Assembly: GCF_025151215.1 (NCBI RefSeq) | Contig: NZ_CP102286.1 | Span: forward strand, 620,001 to 684,000 | DNA: 64,000 nucleotides | Direction of reading: 5' to 3' | Source: Parabacteroides merdae ATCC 43184 | GTDB taxonomy: Bacteria > Bacteroidota > Bacteroidia > Bacteroidales > Tannerellaceae | In this document: positions 19,335-28,227 of the stretch, in pieces | Layout of the letters: every line of letters begins with the position of its first letter | Numbering within the stretch: the first letter of the stretch is position 1 | Notes under the pieces: generated by a model | What the model was told of the DNA's origin: nothing | Database searches by the model: none | What the model saw: the letters and a program-made list of their open reading frames with translations, nothing else | Translations under genes and position numbers: made by a program

Positions 19335-22300
19335 TTAGTCTTGAGATTTTGTTTCCTGATATTCTGTCGGTGACATTCCATAGACAGCCTTGAAGCTGCG
19401 GGCGAAATACGAACGGCTACTAAAACCGATGTGCTGGGCTATTTCGGAAATATTCATGTCCGATTCCTTTAAAAGTTTTGCACCTGCCTCCAGACGGATA
19501 TTTTTAATCAACTCGATGGGAGAAAGTCCGGTTACGGTCTTTACTTTCCTGTAAAAGTTAGTCCGGCTCATTCCCAATGCCTCATAAATGACTGATACAT
19601 CAAGTTCGGGATTCGATATATTGGCTTTTACAATCTCAATATACCGAGTGAGGAAATCATCGTGCTCTTTTGGCTCTTCCACTCCAAACTGTTTGAGGGA
19701 AAATGTTTCCCCATACATCGTCTTCATTTTCTCGCGTAGGGAAAGGAGGTTCCGGATACGGGCTTTGAGTAAAGATATCTGGAAAGGCTTGACGATATAG
19801 TCGTCTGCGCCGGCATCTAGGCCTTCCTCGATCTGTGATATCATTGACTTGGCGGTAAGCAAGATAACCGGTATATGGCAGTAGTTCTGGTTTTCCTTGA
19901 TACGTTTACAAAGTTCGAGCCCGTTCATTTCTGGCATCATGATGTCGCTGATGACAATATGGGGATATGACTCCTCAATCATCGCCAATGCCTCTTTGCC
20001 ATTGAAAGCCTTAACCACGATATAATCAAGGCTGAGCTGTTGTTCCAGATATTGAAGCACTTCCTGATTGTCATCGGCCAGCAAAACCGTCTGCTTATTT
20101 TTGTTCTGGGTCTCTTCGACCAGCAAATCGAACTTTTTACTGATTTCGGCGGACTTGGATAGGACGGGAGATTCGTTCTCCCCTTCTTCCTGTTTTTCGG
20201 TGTCGGGAAGAAGGAACATAAAGCGGGTGCCTTCCGTTTCCGAACTTTCGGTCCAGATGCAACCGTTATGCTGCAAAATGATGGAGCGTGTCAAGCTGAG
20301 CCCGATACCTGTACCGGAAATCTGCCGGTGTATATCTTCTTGTGAACGATAGAAAGGTTCGAAAATCTTTTCTGCTTCCTGTTCGCTGAAACCTTTTCCG
20401 GTGTCTATCACCTCGATAAACAGGTATCCAGCTTCTATCAGGATGGAGCTGTATTGAGCCGGGAAATGGGGGAGCAGTTCACATTCCGCCTGTGTGACCG
20501 TGTTGACACGGATGGTCACCTGTCCTTCCGAAGGTGTAAATTTGAAGGCATTGGAGAGCAGGTTGAAGAATACCTTTTCGATCTCCGCTTCGTCAAAACA
20601 AACCTTATATGTTTCCGGTAGCTCGTTGTCCAACACGAAACGGATCTCCCGGTTGTCAGCCACGCTCTCGAAAGAGTGATACATCTCGCGGATAAAGGAG
20701 GAAAAATTAAAACTGGTCTTTTGTAGGACTGTTTTGCCCGCTTCGTATTTTTGTATATCCATCAGATTATTGACTAAGAGCAACATCCGTCCGGTATTCT
20801 TTTTGATCAACTGAAGTGTCTCCTTTATTTCAGGCGAGAAAGATACGTACTGCATCAGGTCGTTTAGCGGGTTAATGATGAGCGTCAGGGGAGTACGCAG
20901 TTCATGTGAGAAATTGGTGAACATGCGCATCCGTTCCTCATGCAATTCGTTGACCTTATCCTGCTCCATCTGTTTGTAGCGAAGTTCCCGTTCCCGTTCG
21001 TGTTTATCGTGCTGATGACGAATGATTCTCACGATGATGAATGTGATTATACAAAAGTATAAGAGGTAAGCCCACCAAGTCTTGTAGAAAGGCGGATCGA
21101 TTGTGATGCGTAGTGTTGCTTCTTCGGGATTCCATATGTTGTCGTTGTTTGAGGCTTTGATCCGGAATGTATAGGTGCCGGGAGCCAAGTTGCTGTAATA
21201 AGCCTCCCGTCGGTTTCCGACCATGTGCCATGCCGGATCGGCTCCTTCCAGCTTGTAGGCATACTGGTTCCGTTCGGAATGGATAAAGTTTAACGCCGTG
21301 TATCTGAACGTGATGTTATTCTGATCGGAAGTGAGCGTAATCTCCCCGTCCTCAATGTTTCCAGTCACGTCGTCTTTATTATTTACAATCAGGGAAGTGA
21401 TATCTACTGGCGGAATGTTGGGATTCACCATGATCTTGTCCGGATTGAAGAAAAGGACCCCTTTGTCTCCGGGGAAATAGATGCTGCCGTCGGCAGAAAT
21501 GCTGTTGCCTGAAAATCGTGTAAACTCCATTGCCGGAGTATCGGCTATTCTCATTTCACTGAAAGTATCGGTTGTGCGATTCAGTTTATATATGGATTTT
21601 CCTGTCGTTACCCAGATATTTTGGTGTTGGTCGATTGTAAGTGAGTTAATATAGCTGTCGGACAGCCCGTCCTTTTTCTGATAGTGTTTGGCCAATTTTA
21701 GGTTCCGGTTCAGGCGGTATAAGCCGTTTTTATTGGTCGCAATCCAGACGTAGCCTTCGTTGTCCTGCGTAATGGCCGTGATATTTCCCAACTTTTCGAA
21801 TTTGGGATCCGGTTGCAGTTCGGTGGAAAGGTTGCGGACGGTTTCTTTCTTCATGTCGTACAGGTAAAGGCTGTCAGACAATGTACCGAACAAAAACAGA
21901 TTTGGTTCAAGTTCATGGATAACAGTAACCCATTTGAAAGAGCGGGAAATGCCGTTGGCCATGAACCGGTTGGTTTGCTTTCCTTTGTCGACCATCACTA
22001 AGTTCTGGCTGCTGTTTGTCGGTATCCAGAGCCGTTTGCTTTTATCGATGTATAGGGAGAAAATGTCGTTGTGCTGGAAGTCGTATAGCTTTTTATACTG
22101 TTTATCCCGAATGGAAAACAAATAGACTGACCCGAAATGGGTAGAGCACAAGATCGAGTCTCCTTGTATCAGGATCGATTTGATGATATTAATCTCATAA
22201 TTCCCTTCGTGAAGAGGTTTGATGGGATAAAGCTGTTGTCGCCCGTTTTCCGGGTTATAGTAAAACAATCCTGCACCTTCTGTTGCAAACCACATGTTCC

Positions 22301-23381
22301 CGTCTTTGTCTTGTTGACCTTTGCCGATGATGCCGGCATATTCGTTTGGCGTGATATAGGAAACCGGCCTGTAAAAGGGACTATGATAATTGACTCCTGC
22401 TGAATAGGTCCCGATCCAGAGTGTCTGATCTTTGTCGATCAGCATGCTGTGGATGGAGTAGTGGCTCAGGCCTCCTTTCCCGGCGATATTGATATTGGCA
22501 GGAGTGATGGTGAGTTCTTTTTTATTCAGTATGTTTAATCCCCGGAATGTTCCGACCAGAATGGAACTGTCGCCGTAGGAAACGAATGTGCGTATCGAGT
22601 TGTTATTGAGGTTGGTGTTATCCTTGTGCAACCATGTAAAGGTCTGTTTGTTTTTGTTGAAGAGGCAAATTCCGGTTTCGTCTAGTCCCAGCCATATATC
22701 CCCGTTGTTGTCTGGTAATATGGTTGCAATGATACCGTCGATGGGTACGTGTTTTTTTAGTTTCCAGTTTTCGGAATAAATGTACAAGCCGTTGCTCTCC
22801 GTTCCGATATAAATGTCCTTGTCCGGAGCCTGTGCTACGGAATAGGTCGGTGAAGGGATTGCTATGTCGGGGAAGACCGTTTCGACCGTCTGGTTCATAC
22901 TGCATTTGAATACGGATCGGTTGCAGAAAGCATAGACATTCCCGTCCGAATGTTTTAATAGGCGGTTGATGATATTGGTGGTGCATTCCTTGTTGATGCT
23001 TTTGGGGTAAAAACGGGTTATCTTTTTGGTTTTATAATCGATACAGTTGATCCCGTTCGAAGTTGCGATCCAAATATTCTTCCGGTTGTCCTCGGCAAAT
23101 CCCCGAATGTAGTTGTCTGTTAATGTTGCATTATTGTTGACTTCGTTTTGATAGACAACGAATTCGTAGCCATCGTAGCGGTTCGCGCCGTTGCGCGTCC
23201 CGAACCAGATGTAACCGTCCGAATCCTGGAAAATATCAAGAACGGAAACTTGCGACAGGCCATCTTCTACTCCCAGGTGGGAGAAGAAGAAATTTATGCT
23301 ATATACAGGAGGTGTATATAGCATAACCATAATATATATAGTGAATGCGGTATAGAATCTTTTTATCATCCGTAGTTTCAT
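19335..23381 (-). CDS. Hybrid two-component system sensor/regulator (HTCS) of the polysaccharide locus
   Basis: Single-chain inner-membrane sensor and transcription factor. The N-terminal signal/anchor is followed by a periplasmic two-propeller sensor made of Reg_prop repeats (DGYIWFGTRNGANRYDG, NGDIWLGLDETGICLFN and others). Then come a Y_Y_Y domain (TYTFRIKASNND) and a membrane helix about 770-790. The HisKA box FSHELRTPLTLI has phospho-acceptor H826, and the HATPase has DTGKGFSEQEAEKIFEPF and GTGIGLSLTR. A receiver domain has D1146 in VISDIMMPEMNG, and a C-terminal AraC-type HTH ends the protein (ISEIAQHIGFSSRSYFARSF). Known HTCS bind an oligosaccharide in the periplasm and activate the adjacent susCD and glycosidase genes; that role is inferred here. 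It has its own -7 box and is divergent from GH2. Confidence 0.95.
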   Translation of the reverse strand: MKLRMIKRFYTAFTIYIMVMLYTPPVYSINFFFSHLGVEDGLSQVSVLDIFQDSDGYIWFGTRNGANRYDGYEFVVYQNEVNNNATLTDNYIRGFAEDNRKNIWIATSNGINCIDYKTKKITRFYPKSINKECTTNIINRLLKHSDGNVYAFCNRSVFKCSMNQTVETVFPDIAIPSPTYSVAQAPDKDIYIGTESNGLYIYSENWKLKKHVPIDGIIATILPDNNGDIWLGLDETGICLFNKNKQTFTWLHKDNTNLNNNSIRTFVSYGDSSILVGTFRGLNILNKKELTITPANINIAGKGGLSHYSIHSMLIDKDQTLWIGTYSAGVNYHSPFYRPVSYITPNEYAGIIGKGQQDKDGNMWFATEGAGLFYYNPENGRQQLYPIKPLHEGNYEINIIKSILIQGDSILCSTHFGSVYLFSIRDKQYKKLYDFQHNDIFSLYIDKSKRLWIPTNSSQNLVMVDKGKQTNRFMANGISRSFKWVTVIHELEPNLFLFGTLSDSLYLYDMKKETVRNLSTELQPDPKFEKLGNITAITQDNEGYVWIATNKNGLYRLNRNLKLAKHYQKKDGLSDSYINSLTIDQHQNIWVTTGKSIYKLNRTTDTFSEMRIADTPAMEFTRFSGNSISADGSIYFPGDKGVLFFNPDKIMVNPNIPPVDITSLIVNNKDDVTGNIEDGEITLTSDQNNITFRYTALNFIHSERNQYAYKLEGADPAWHMVGNRREAYYSNLAPGTYTFRIKASNNDNIWNPEEATLRITIDPPFYKTWWAYLLYFCIITFIIVRIIRHQHDKHERERELRYKQMEQDKVNELHEERMRMFTNFSHELRTPLTLIINPLNDLMQYVSFSPEIKETLQLIKKNTGRMLLLVNNLMDIQKYEAGKTVLQKTSFNFSSFIREMYHSFESVADNREIRFVLDNELPETYKVCFDEAEIEKVFFNLLSNAFKFTPSEGQVTIRVNTVTQAECELLPHFPAQYSSILIEAGYLFIEVIDTGKGFSEQEAEKIFEPFYRSQEDIHRQISGTGIGLSLTRSIILQHNGCIWTESSETEGTRFMFLLPDTEKQEEGENESPVLSKSAEISKKFDLLVEETQNKNKQTVLLADDNQEVLQYLEQQLSLDYIVVKAFNGKEALAMIEESYPHIVISDIMMPEMNGLELCKRIKENQNYCHIPVILLTAKSMISQIEEGLDAGADDYIVKPFQISLLKARIRNLLSLREKMKTMYGETFSLKQFGVEEPKEHDDFLTRYIEIVKANISNPELDVSVIYEALGMSRTNFYRKVKTVTGLSPIELIKNIRLEAGAKLLKESDMNISEIAQHIGFSSRSYFARSFKAVYGMSPTEYQETKSQD

Positions 23382-23423
23382 GGTTTATGAGTAAAGACGC
23401 ATGGCTGTATATCTTTTATACCG

Positions 23424-23431
23424 CAAAGATA
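23424..23431 (-). promoter_or_regulatory. -7 box of HTCS promoter
   Basis: TATCTTTG on the minus strand, 43 bp before the HTCS ATG, in the divergent region shared with GH2. Confidence 0.6.
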
Positions 23432-23496
23432 GTGATTTGGAGACGATCTTGAACAGGATTGAGATGATTTTACACGGTTAAACAAGTTGATAAACC

Positions 23497-23504
23497 TATT
23501 TTTG
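23497..23504 (+). promoter_or_regulatory. -7 box of GH2 promoter
   Basis: TATTTTTG, 23 bp before the GH2 ATG. The stretch upstream of it is the likeliest place for an HTCS operator, but no repeat could be identified by eye. Confidence 0.6.
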
Positions 23505-23526
23505 TAACTCAATCAATTAAAACATC

Positions 23527-25644
23527 ATGAATAAACGAGTATTGAGTTTAACCTTGTTGCTGGTCTGTTTCAGTTTGGTGATGCAGGCCGAAGGCCGGAT
23601 TGTCGAGCCGTTTAATTCCGGTTGGGTATTTAAGAAAGCGCCGGCAGGTAAGGAACTGGCCGTTAATGCGCCGAAATGGGAGAGTGGATGGACCGAGGTC
23701 GAGATTCCTCACACGTGGAATGCAAAAGATATGCAGACGCAGTATGACCAATTCTACGAAGGACCTGCCTACTACAAAAAGCACTATTTCTTTCCTGCTG
23801 AACTGAAGGACAAACGCGTCTTCCTGCGTTTCGAAGGTGTGGGAGCTGTTGCGGAGGTGTATGTGAACGGTTCTCTTGTGACAACTCATAAAGGAGCCTA
23901 CTCTGCTTTTTCATGCGAGATCGGTACGGCGCTGAAACCGGGGGCGGATAACGAGATCATAGTGAAAGCCGACAATGCGTCACGTCCGGACGTGATTCCT
24001 ATCAATCATGTGCTTTTCGGCGTTTATGGCGGGATGTACCGTCCGGTTTGGTTGATCGTGACAGAGCCTTATAATATCTGCGTGACCGATTGTGCTTCTT
24101 CCGGTGTCTACATCACCCAGAAGAATGTCTCCAAAAAGCAAGCGGATGTAAAAGTGAAAGTGAAGTTGGATAATGGAACGTTGCAACCGGCTCCGCTCAC
24201 CTTACAGAATACGATTTATGATCAAGAAGGGAAACTGGTAGCAACCCAGAGCCGCTCGTTTGACCTGACACCGCAGGGCGTACAGTCGTTCGAAGCCGAT
24301 TTCAAGATCAAGAATCCTACATTGTGGCAAGGGCGGAAGAATCCTTATTTATATAAGATCGTGAGTCGCCTGATCCGGAATGGGAAAGTGATAGATGAAG
24401 TGGTACAGCCCTTAGGCTTGCGCAAATACGAGATTGTTGCAGGCGAAGGGTTCTATCTGAATGGCGAGAAGTATCCGATGTACGGTGTTACCCGCCATCA
24501 GGACTGGTGGGGGCTGGGTAGTGCGTTGAAGAATGAAAATCATGACTTCGACCTGGCTACTATTATGGATATCGGTGCGACAACCGTCCGTTTTGCTCAT
24601 TATCAGCAATCAGATTACCTCTATTCGCGTTGTGACAGCTTAGGATTGATCATTTGGGCGGAGATTCCTTTCGTGAACCGTGTCTCCGGACAGGAAGCCG
24701 AGAACGCCCGTAACCAACTCCGCGAACTGATCCGCCAGAGCTTCAACCATCCGTCCATCTATGTTTGGGGGCTACATAACGAAGTCTATCATCCGCACGA
24801 ATATACAAAAGAATTGACCCGATCCTTACATGATCTTGCGAAGACGGAAGACCCCGACCGTTACACTGTTTCGGTAAATGGCTACGGACACATGGAGCAT
24901 CCGGTCAACTTGAATGCTGACATACAGGGAATGAATCGTTATTTTGGCTGGTACGAAAAGAAATTGCAGGATATCGAACCGTGGGTAGAAGGCTTGGAAA
25001 AGAACTATCCGGATCAGAAATTGATGCTGACGGAGTATGGAGCCGACGCCAACATTGTCCATCAGACCGAATATCTGGACAATTCACTGAATTGGACGAA
25101 ACCTTTCTATCCGGAAACTTTTCAGACGAAGACACATGAATACCAGTGGAGCGTGATCGCCAAGCATCCGTATATTGTTGCTTCTTATTTGTGGAACACT
25201 TTCGATTTTGCTACTCCGCTGGCTAATCGCGGCGATCTTCCCGCCCGTAACATGAAGGGTATGGTCACTTTTGACCGCAAGACGAAGAAAGACTCTTATT
25301 TCTGGTACAAGGCGAACTGGAGTGAAGATCCTGTCTTGTACTTGACACAGCGCCGGAATGTGGATCGCGAAAAGAAAGTTACTTCTATCACCGTTTATTC
25401 TAATATCGGAGAACCTAAAGTTTTCTTGAACGGCCAAGAGTTGTCCGGTATCCATAAAGGTTATACAGACGTACATTATATTATAGACAATGTCACCTTG
25501 GCAGACGGAAAGAACATTGTGAAGACCGTTGCAAGCAAAGACGGCAAGACATACGAAGACACTATCGAATGGATGTATACCGGAGAGAAAAAACGGGAAG
25601 CGGACTCCTTTTCCATCAAAGGTGTACATGCAGGGTTTGAATAA
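23527..25644 (+). CDS. GH2 family glycoside hydrolase (beta-galactosidase/glucuronidase-like), secreted
   Basis: Retaining glycosidase with a signal peptide (about 1-22, ending VMQAEG). Order: a jelly-roll sugar-binding domain (about 27-185, with PHTWNAKD and FLRFEGVGAVAEVYVNG), an immunoglobulin-like domain (about 190-300), a TIM barrel (about 305-600), and a C-terminal Ig-like domain about 620-690. The acid/base is E419 in VWGLHNEVYHP and the nucleophile is E503 in MLTEYGADAN. Family 2 members remove terminal beta-galactose, beta-glucuronic acid or beta-mannose; the exact sugar cannot be decided. It is divergent from the HTCS regulator and followed by a strong terminator, so it is probably a single-gene unit of the same locus. 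Confidence 0.92.
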   Translation: MNKRVLSLTLLLVCFSLVMQAEGRIVEPFNSGWVFKKAPAGKELAVNAPKWESGWTEVEIPHTWNAKDMQTQYDQFYEGPAYYKKHYFFPAELKDKRVFLRFEGVGAVAEVYVNGSLVTTHKGAYSAFSCEIGTALKPGADNEIIVKADNASRPDVIPINHVLFGVYGGMYRPVWLIVTEPYNICVTDCASSGVYITQKNVSKKQADVKVKVKLDNGTLQPAPLTLQNTIYDQEGKLVATQSRSFDLTPQGVQSFEADFKIKNPTLWQGRKNPYLYKIVSRLIRNGKVIDEVVQPLGLRKYEIVAGEGFYLNGEKYPMYGVTRHQDWWGLGSALKNENHDFDLATIMDIGATTVRFAHYQQSDYLYSRCDSLGLIIWAEIPFVNRVSGQEAENARNQLRELIRQSFNHPSIYVWGLHNEVYHPHEYTKELTRSLHDLAKTEDPDRYTVSVNGYGHMEHPVNLNADIQGMNRYFGWYEKKLQDIEPWVEGLEKNYPDQKLMLTEYGADANIVHQTEYLDNSLNWTKPFYPETFQTKTHEYQWSVIAKHPYIVASYLWNTFDFATPLANRGDLPARNMKGMVTFDRKTKKDSYFWYKANWSEDPVLYLTQRRNVDREKKVTSITVYSNIGEPKVFLNGQELSGIHKGYTDVHYIIDNVTLADGKNIVKTVASKDGKTYEDTIEWMYTGEKKREADSFSIKGVHAGFE

Positions 25645-25682
25645 AAACAACATACTAATTAAATATAGCTGACCTTGACTAT

Positions 25683-25729
25683 AAAAGCCACTAAAGCTTA
25701 TCTGGATCGTGTAGCTTTAGTGGCTTTTT
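25683..25729 (+). terminator. Rho-independent terminator after GH2
   Basis: A perfect 16-bp stem (25683-25698 with 25713-25728) ends in TTTTT, 38 bp after the GH2 stop codon. Confidence 0.9.
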
Positions 25730-25793
25730 GCAAAAAAACAAAATCGCCAGTAAAATATTTCCTTATACAAGGAGTTATATTAATTCATTTCGC

Positions 25794-25801
25794 TATTTTT
25801 G
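25794..25801 (+). promoter_or_regulatory. -7 box of antiporter promoter
   Basis: TATTTTTG, 25 bp before the antiporter ATG. Confidence 0.55.
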
Positions 25802-25826
25802 CAAGAAACCGTATCAGAGATAGCAG

Positions 25827-28142
25827 ATGGGTAAAGGAACAAAAAGCATAGCCTTTTATTTGATGATGATCCTGGTCTTTGGCTCACTCATGTATTTCAT
25901 AGTCAAAGAAGGAGAAAGCCAGCAGGTCGGAACAGCCGTTCAGACCATGCAAAATGCTCCCCAAACTATGGGGGAGGGATTTCTTGTGTTCTGGGATTCG
26001 GTTACTCACCATATCCAGTCGTCGATGGGAATCCTTCTTCTGCAAATTATTACCATATTAATTGTCTGCCGCTTGTTCGGTTGGATGTTTCAAAAGATCG
26101 GCCAACCCACCGTCATCGGTGAAATCGTAGCCGGTATCGTACTCGGTCCGTCTGTGCTCGGCCATCTTTTGCCGGGTGTATCTGCGTTTCTTTTTCCACT
26201 CGAGTCATTAGGTAATATCACCATATTAAGCCAATTCGGTCTTATCCTTTTCATGTTTGCCATCGGTATGGAACTGGATATCGGCGAAGTTCGTAAAAAA
26301 TTGAAGGAAACTATCCTGATCAGCCATACCAGTACGATCGTGCCGTTTTTCTTCGGTATGCTGACTGCTTATTATGTCTATGGATCTTATGCTCATAAAG
26401 GAACACCATTCCTGTCGTTCGCTCTATTTATCGGGATCGCCATGAGTATCACGGCTTTTCCCGTTTTAGCCCGGATTATCCAGGAAAAAGGGTTGACCAA
26501 AACACATTTGGGAACTATCTCATTGGCAAGTGCTGCCAACGGAGACATTACTGCCTGGTGCCTGTTGGCCGTCGTGATTGCCATCGCTCAGGCGGGTAGT
26601 ATGCTGAGTGCCGTTTACAATATATTGTTCTCCATTCTGTACATTCTTTTTATGTTTCTTGCTGTTCGTCCTTTCTTACGGATGATCGGGCATATATACC
26701 ATAATAAAGAAGTGATTGACAAAGCACTGGTGGCCCTGATGTTCCTGTTACTGATCGTATCCTCCTATTTTACCGAGATATTAGGGTTGCATGCTCTTTT
26801 CGGCGCCTTTATTGCAGGCGTGGTCATGCCAGGGAACATCAAATTCCGCAAGATCATGACGGAAAAGGTGGAAGACGTATCATTGGCGCTCTTCCTGCCG
26901 CTTTTTTTCGTTTCGACCGGACTGCGTACGGAGATCGGTCTGCTGAACACACCGGAACTTTGGGTCATGTGTGGAATCTTCATCGTAGTGGCTATTATCG
27001 GTAAGTTCGGGGGTGCTTTGTTTTCCGCTCGTTTTGTCGGTGAAAGCTGGAAAGACAGTTTTTACATTGGGGCTTTAATGAATACACGCGGTCTGATGGA
27101 GCTGGTCGTGTTGACGATCGGTTATGAGATGAAGATATTGCCGCCTTCTATTTTCGTCATGTTGGTTTTGATGACCCTGGTCACGACCTTTATGACAATC
27201 CCGTTGGTTTCTTTCATTAAATTGTGTTTCAAGACACGTGAAAAGATTAAGGAACATCAGGTTTGTGTGGAACCGGCCGACGGGATATTTAAGGTTCTCC
27301 TTTCATTCGGACGTGCCGGAAACGGACAGATTATGCTTGATGTGGCTCACCAGATGTTTGCCCGTGGAAAGAACAAACTGGATTTGACGGCGCTACACCT
27401 GACCGTCGGGTCCGATGTCAATCCGTTACATACGGATAATTTTGAGGAAGTGAGTTTCGGACCGATCTTGTATGGAGCCAAAAAATTAGGTATGCACATC
27501 CATACACGCTATGAGGTTTCGAATAACGCCGGACAGGATATTTGCGACATCGTCAATAACGAAGGATTTGACTTCCTGCTGGTCGGTTCCGGCATCTCCA
27601 TGAGCGACTCGCCGGACGATATCGCGGCTACCCGTTACCGTACTTCCTTCTATAACCGTTATTTCAAACGCTTCAAAGCTCCCGAATCCTGGTTTTATCC
27701 TGGTGCGTTGCTGAAAGATAAGACTAAGATGTTTATTGCCCGCAGTAATTGCGACGTCGGTGTATTTATTAACCGAAATTTCGTGAAGGCCACCAATACG
27801 TTGGTGGTTATCAGTTCCGAAGAAGATCTCTTTCTGCTCGACTACACAAGGACATTGCTGAAAGCGACTCACGGTTCTGTCGGTATTGTAGCCAAGATGT
27901 CCACCACAACACCCGGACATGATCAAATTCTCAAAGAGCTTTGGGATTTCGTCTCGTCCATCCCACAAACCCAGCTGTTACCGGATAAAGACCTGACGCC
28001 GGGATTGTTCAATAGCTATAACTTCATGCTGATCGGCTACAACACTTGGAATGACGTATCCGAACACCGTAAAGAGGCCCTTCAAAAGATGCCGTCAACA
28101 TTGATTTTGAACAAGAACAAACGGAGTTCTTCGGATAATTGA
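25827..28142 (+). CDS. CPA2-type cation:proton antiporter with cytosolic C-terminal domain
   Basis: Inner-membrane monovalent cation/proton antiporter (Kef/NhaS-like), used for pH or ion balance. One N-terminal hydrophobic helix (about 8-24) is followed by a linker, then about twelve membrane segments (75-470). Family signatures are QPTVIGEIVAGIVLGPSVLG, FLFPLESLGNITILSQFGLI and HALFGAFIAGVVMPGN. The C-terminal ~280 residues are soluble and contain GRAGNGQIMLDVAHQM and FDFLLVGSGISMSDS, resembling a pair of universal-stress-type nucleotide-binding folds. It has its own promoter and lies 85 bp before glgB, with which it may be partly cotranscribed. The transported ion (Na+ or K+) is not assignable. 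Confidence 0.9.
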   Translation: MGKGTKSIAFYLMMILVFGSLMYFIVKEGESQQVGTAVQTMQNAPQTMGEGFLVFWDSVTHHIQSSMGILLLQIITILIVCRLFGWMFQKIGQPTVIGEIVAGIVLGPSVLGHLLPGVSAFLFPLESLGNITILSQFGLILFMFAIGMELDIGEVRKKLKETILISHTSTIVPFFFGMLTAYYVYGSYAHKGTPFLSFALFIGIAMSITAFPVLARIIQEKGLTKTHLGTISLASAANGDITAWCLLAVVIAIAQAGSMLSAVYNILFSILYILFMFLAVRPFLRMIGHIYHNKEVIDKALVALMFLLLIVSSYFTEILGLHALFGAFIAGVVMPGNIKFRKIMTEKVEDVSLALFLPLFFVSTGLRTEIGLLNTPELWVMCGIFIVVAIIGKFGGALFSARFVGESWKDSFYIGALMNTRGLMELVVLTIGYEMKILPPSIFVMLVLMTLVTTFMTIPLVSFIKLCFKTREKIKEHQVCVEPADGIFKVLLSFGRAGNGQIMLDVAHQMFARGKNKLDLTALHLTVGSDVNPLHTDNFEEVSFGPILYGAKKLGMHIHTRYEVSNNAGQDICDIVNNEGFDFLLVGSGISMSDSPDDIAATRYRTSFYNRYFKRFKAPESWFYPGALLKDKTKMFIARSNCDVGVFINRNFVKATNTLVVISSEEDLFLLDYTRTLLKATHGSVGIVAKMSTTTPGHDQILKELWDFVSSIPQTQLLPDKDLTPGLFNSYNFMLIGYNTWNDVSEHRKEALQKMPSTLILNKNKRSSSDN

Positions 28143-28196
28143 TTTAAGCCTATGCATTTGCAACGGACTTTTTATTTATATGTGAGTTTTTTCTTC

Positions 28197-28204
28197 TATC
28201 TTTG
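28197..28204 (+). promoter_or_regulatory. -7 box of glgB promoter
   Basis: TATCTTTG, 23 bp before the ATG at 28228. An upstream in-frame GTG (28204) overlaps this box, which argues against it as the start. Confidence 0.65.
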
Positions 28205-28227
28205 TGCGAAACCAATCTCAAAAAATC

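Noticed and set aside
28204..28227. Upstream GTG start for glgB
   Set aside because: The GTG overlaps the TATCTTTG -7 box, so it would not be in the transcript.
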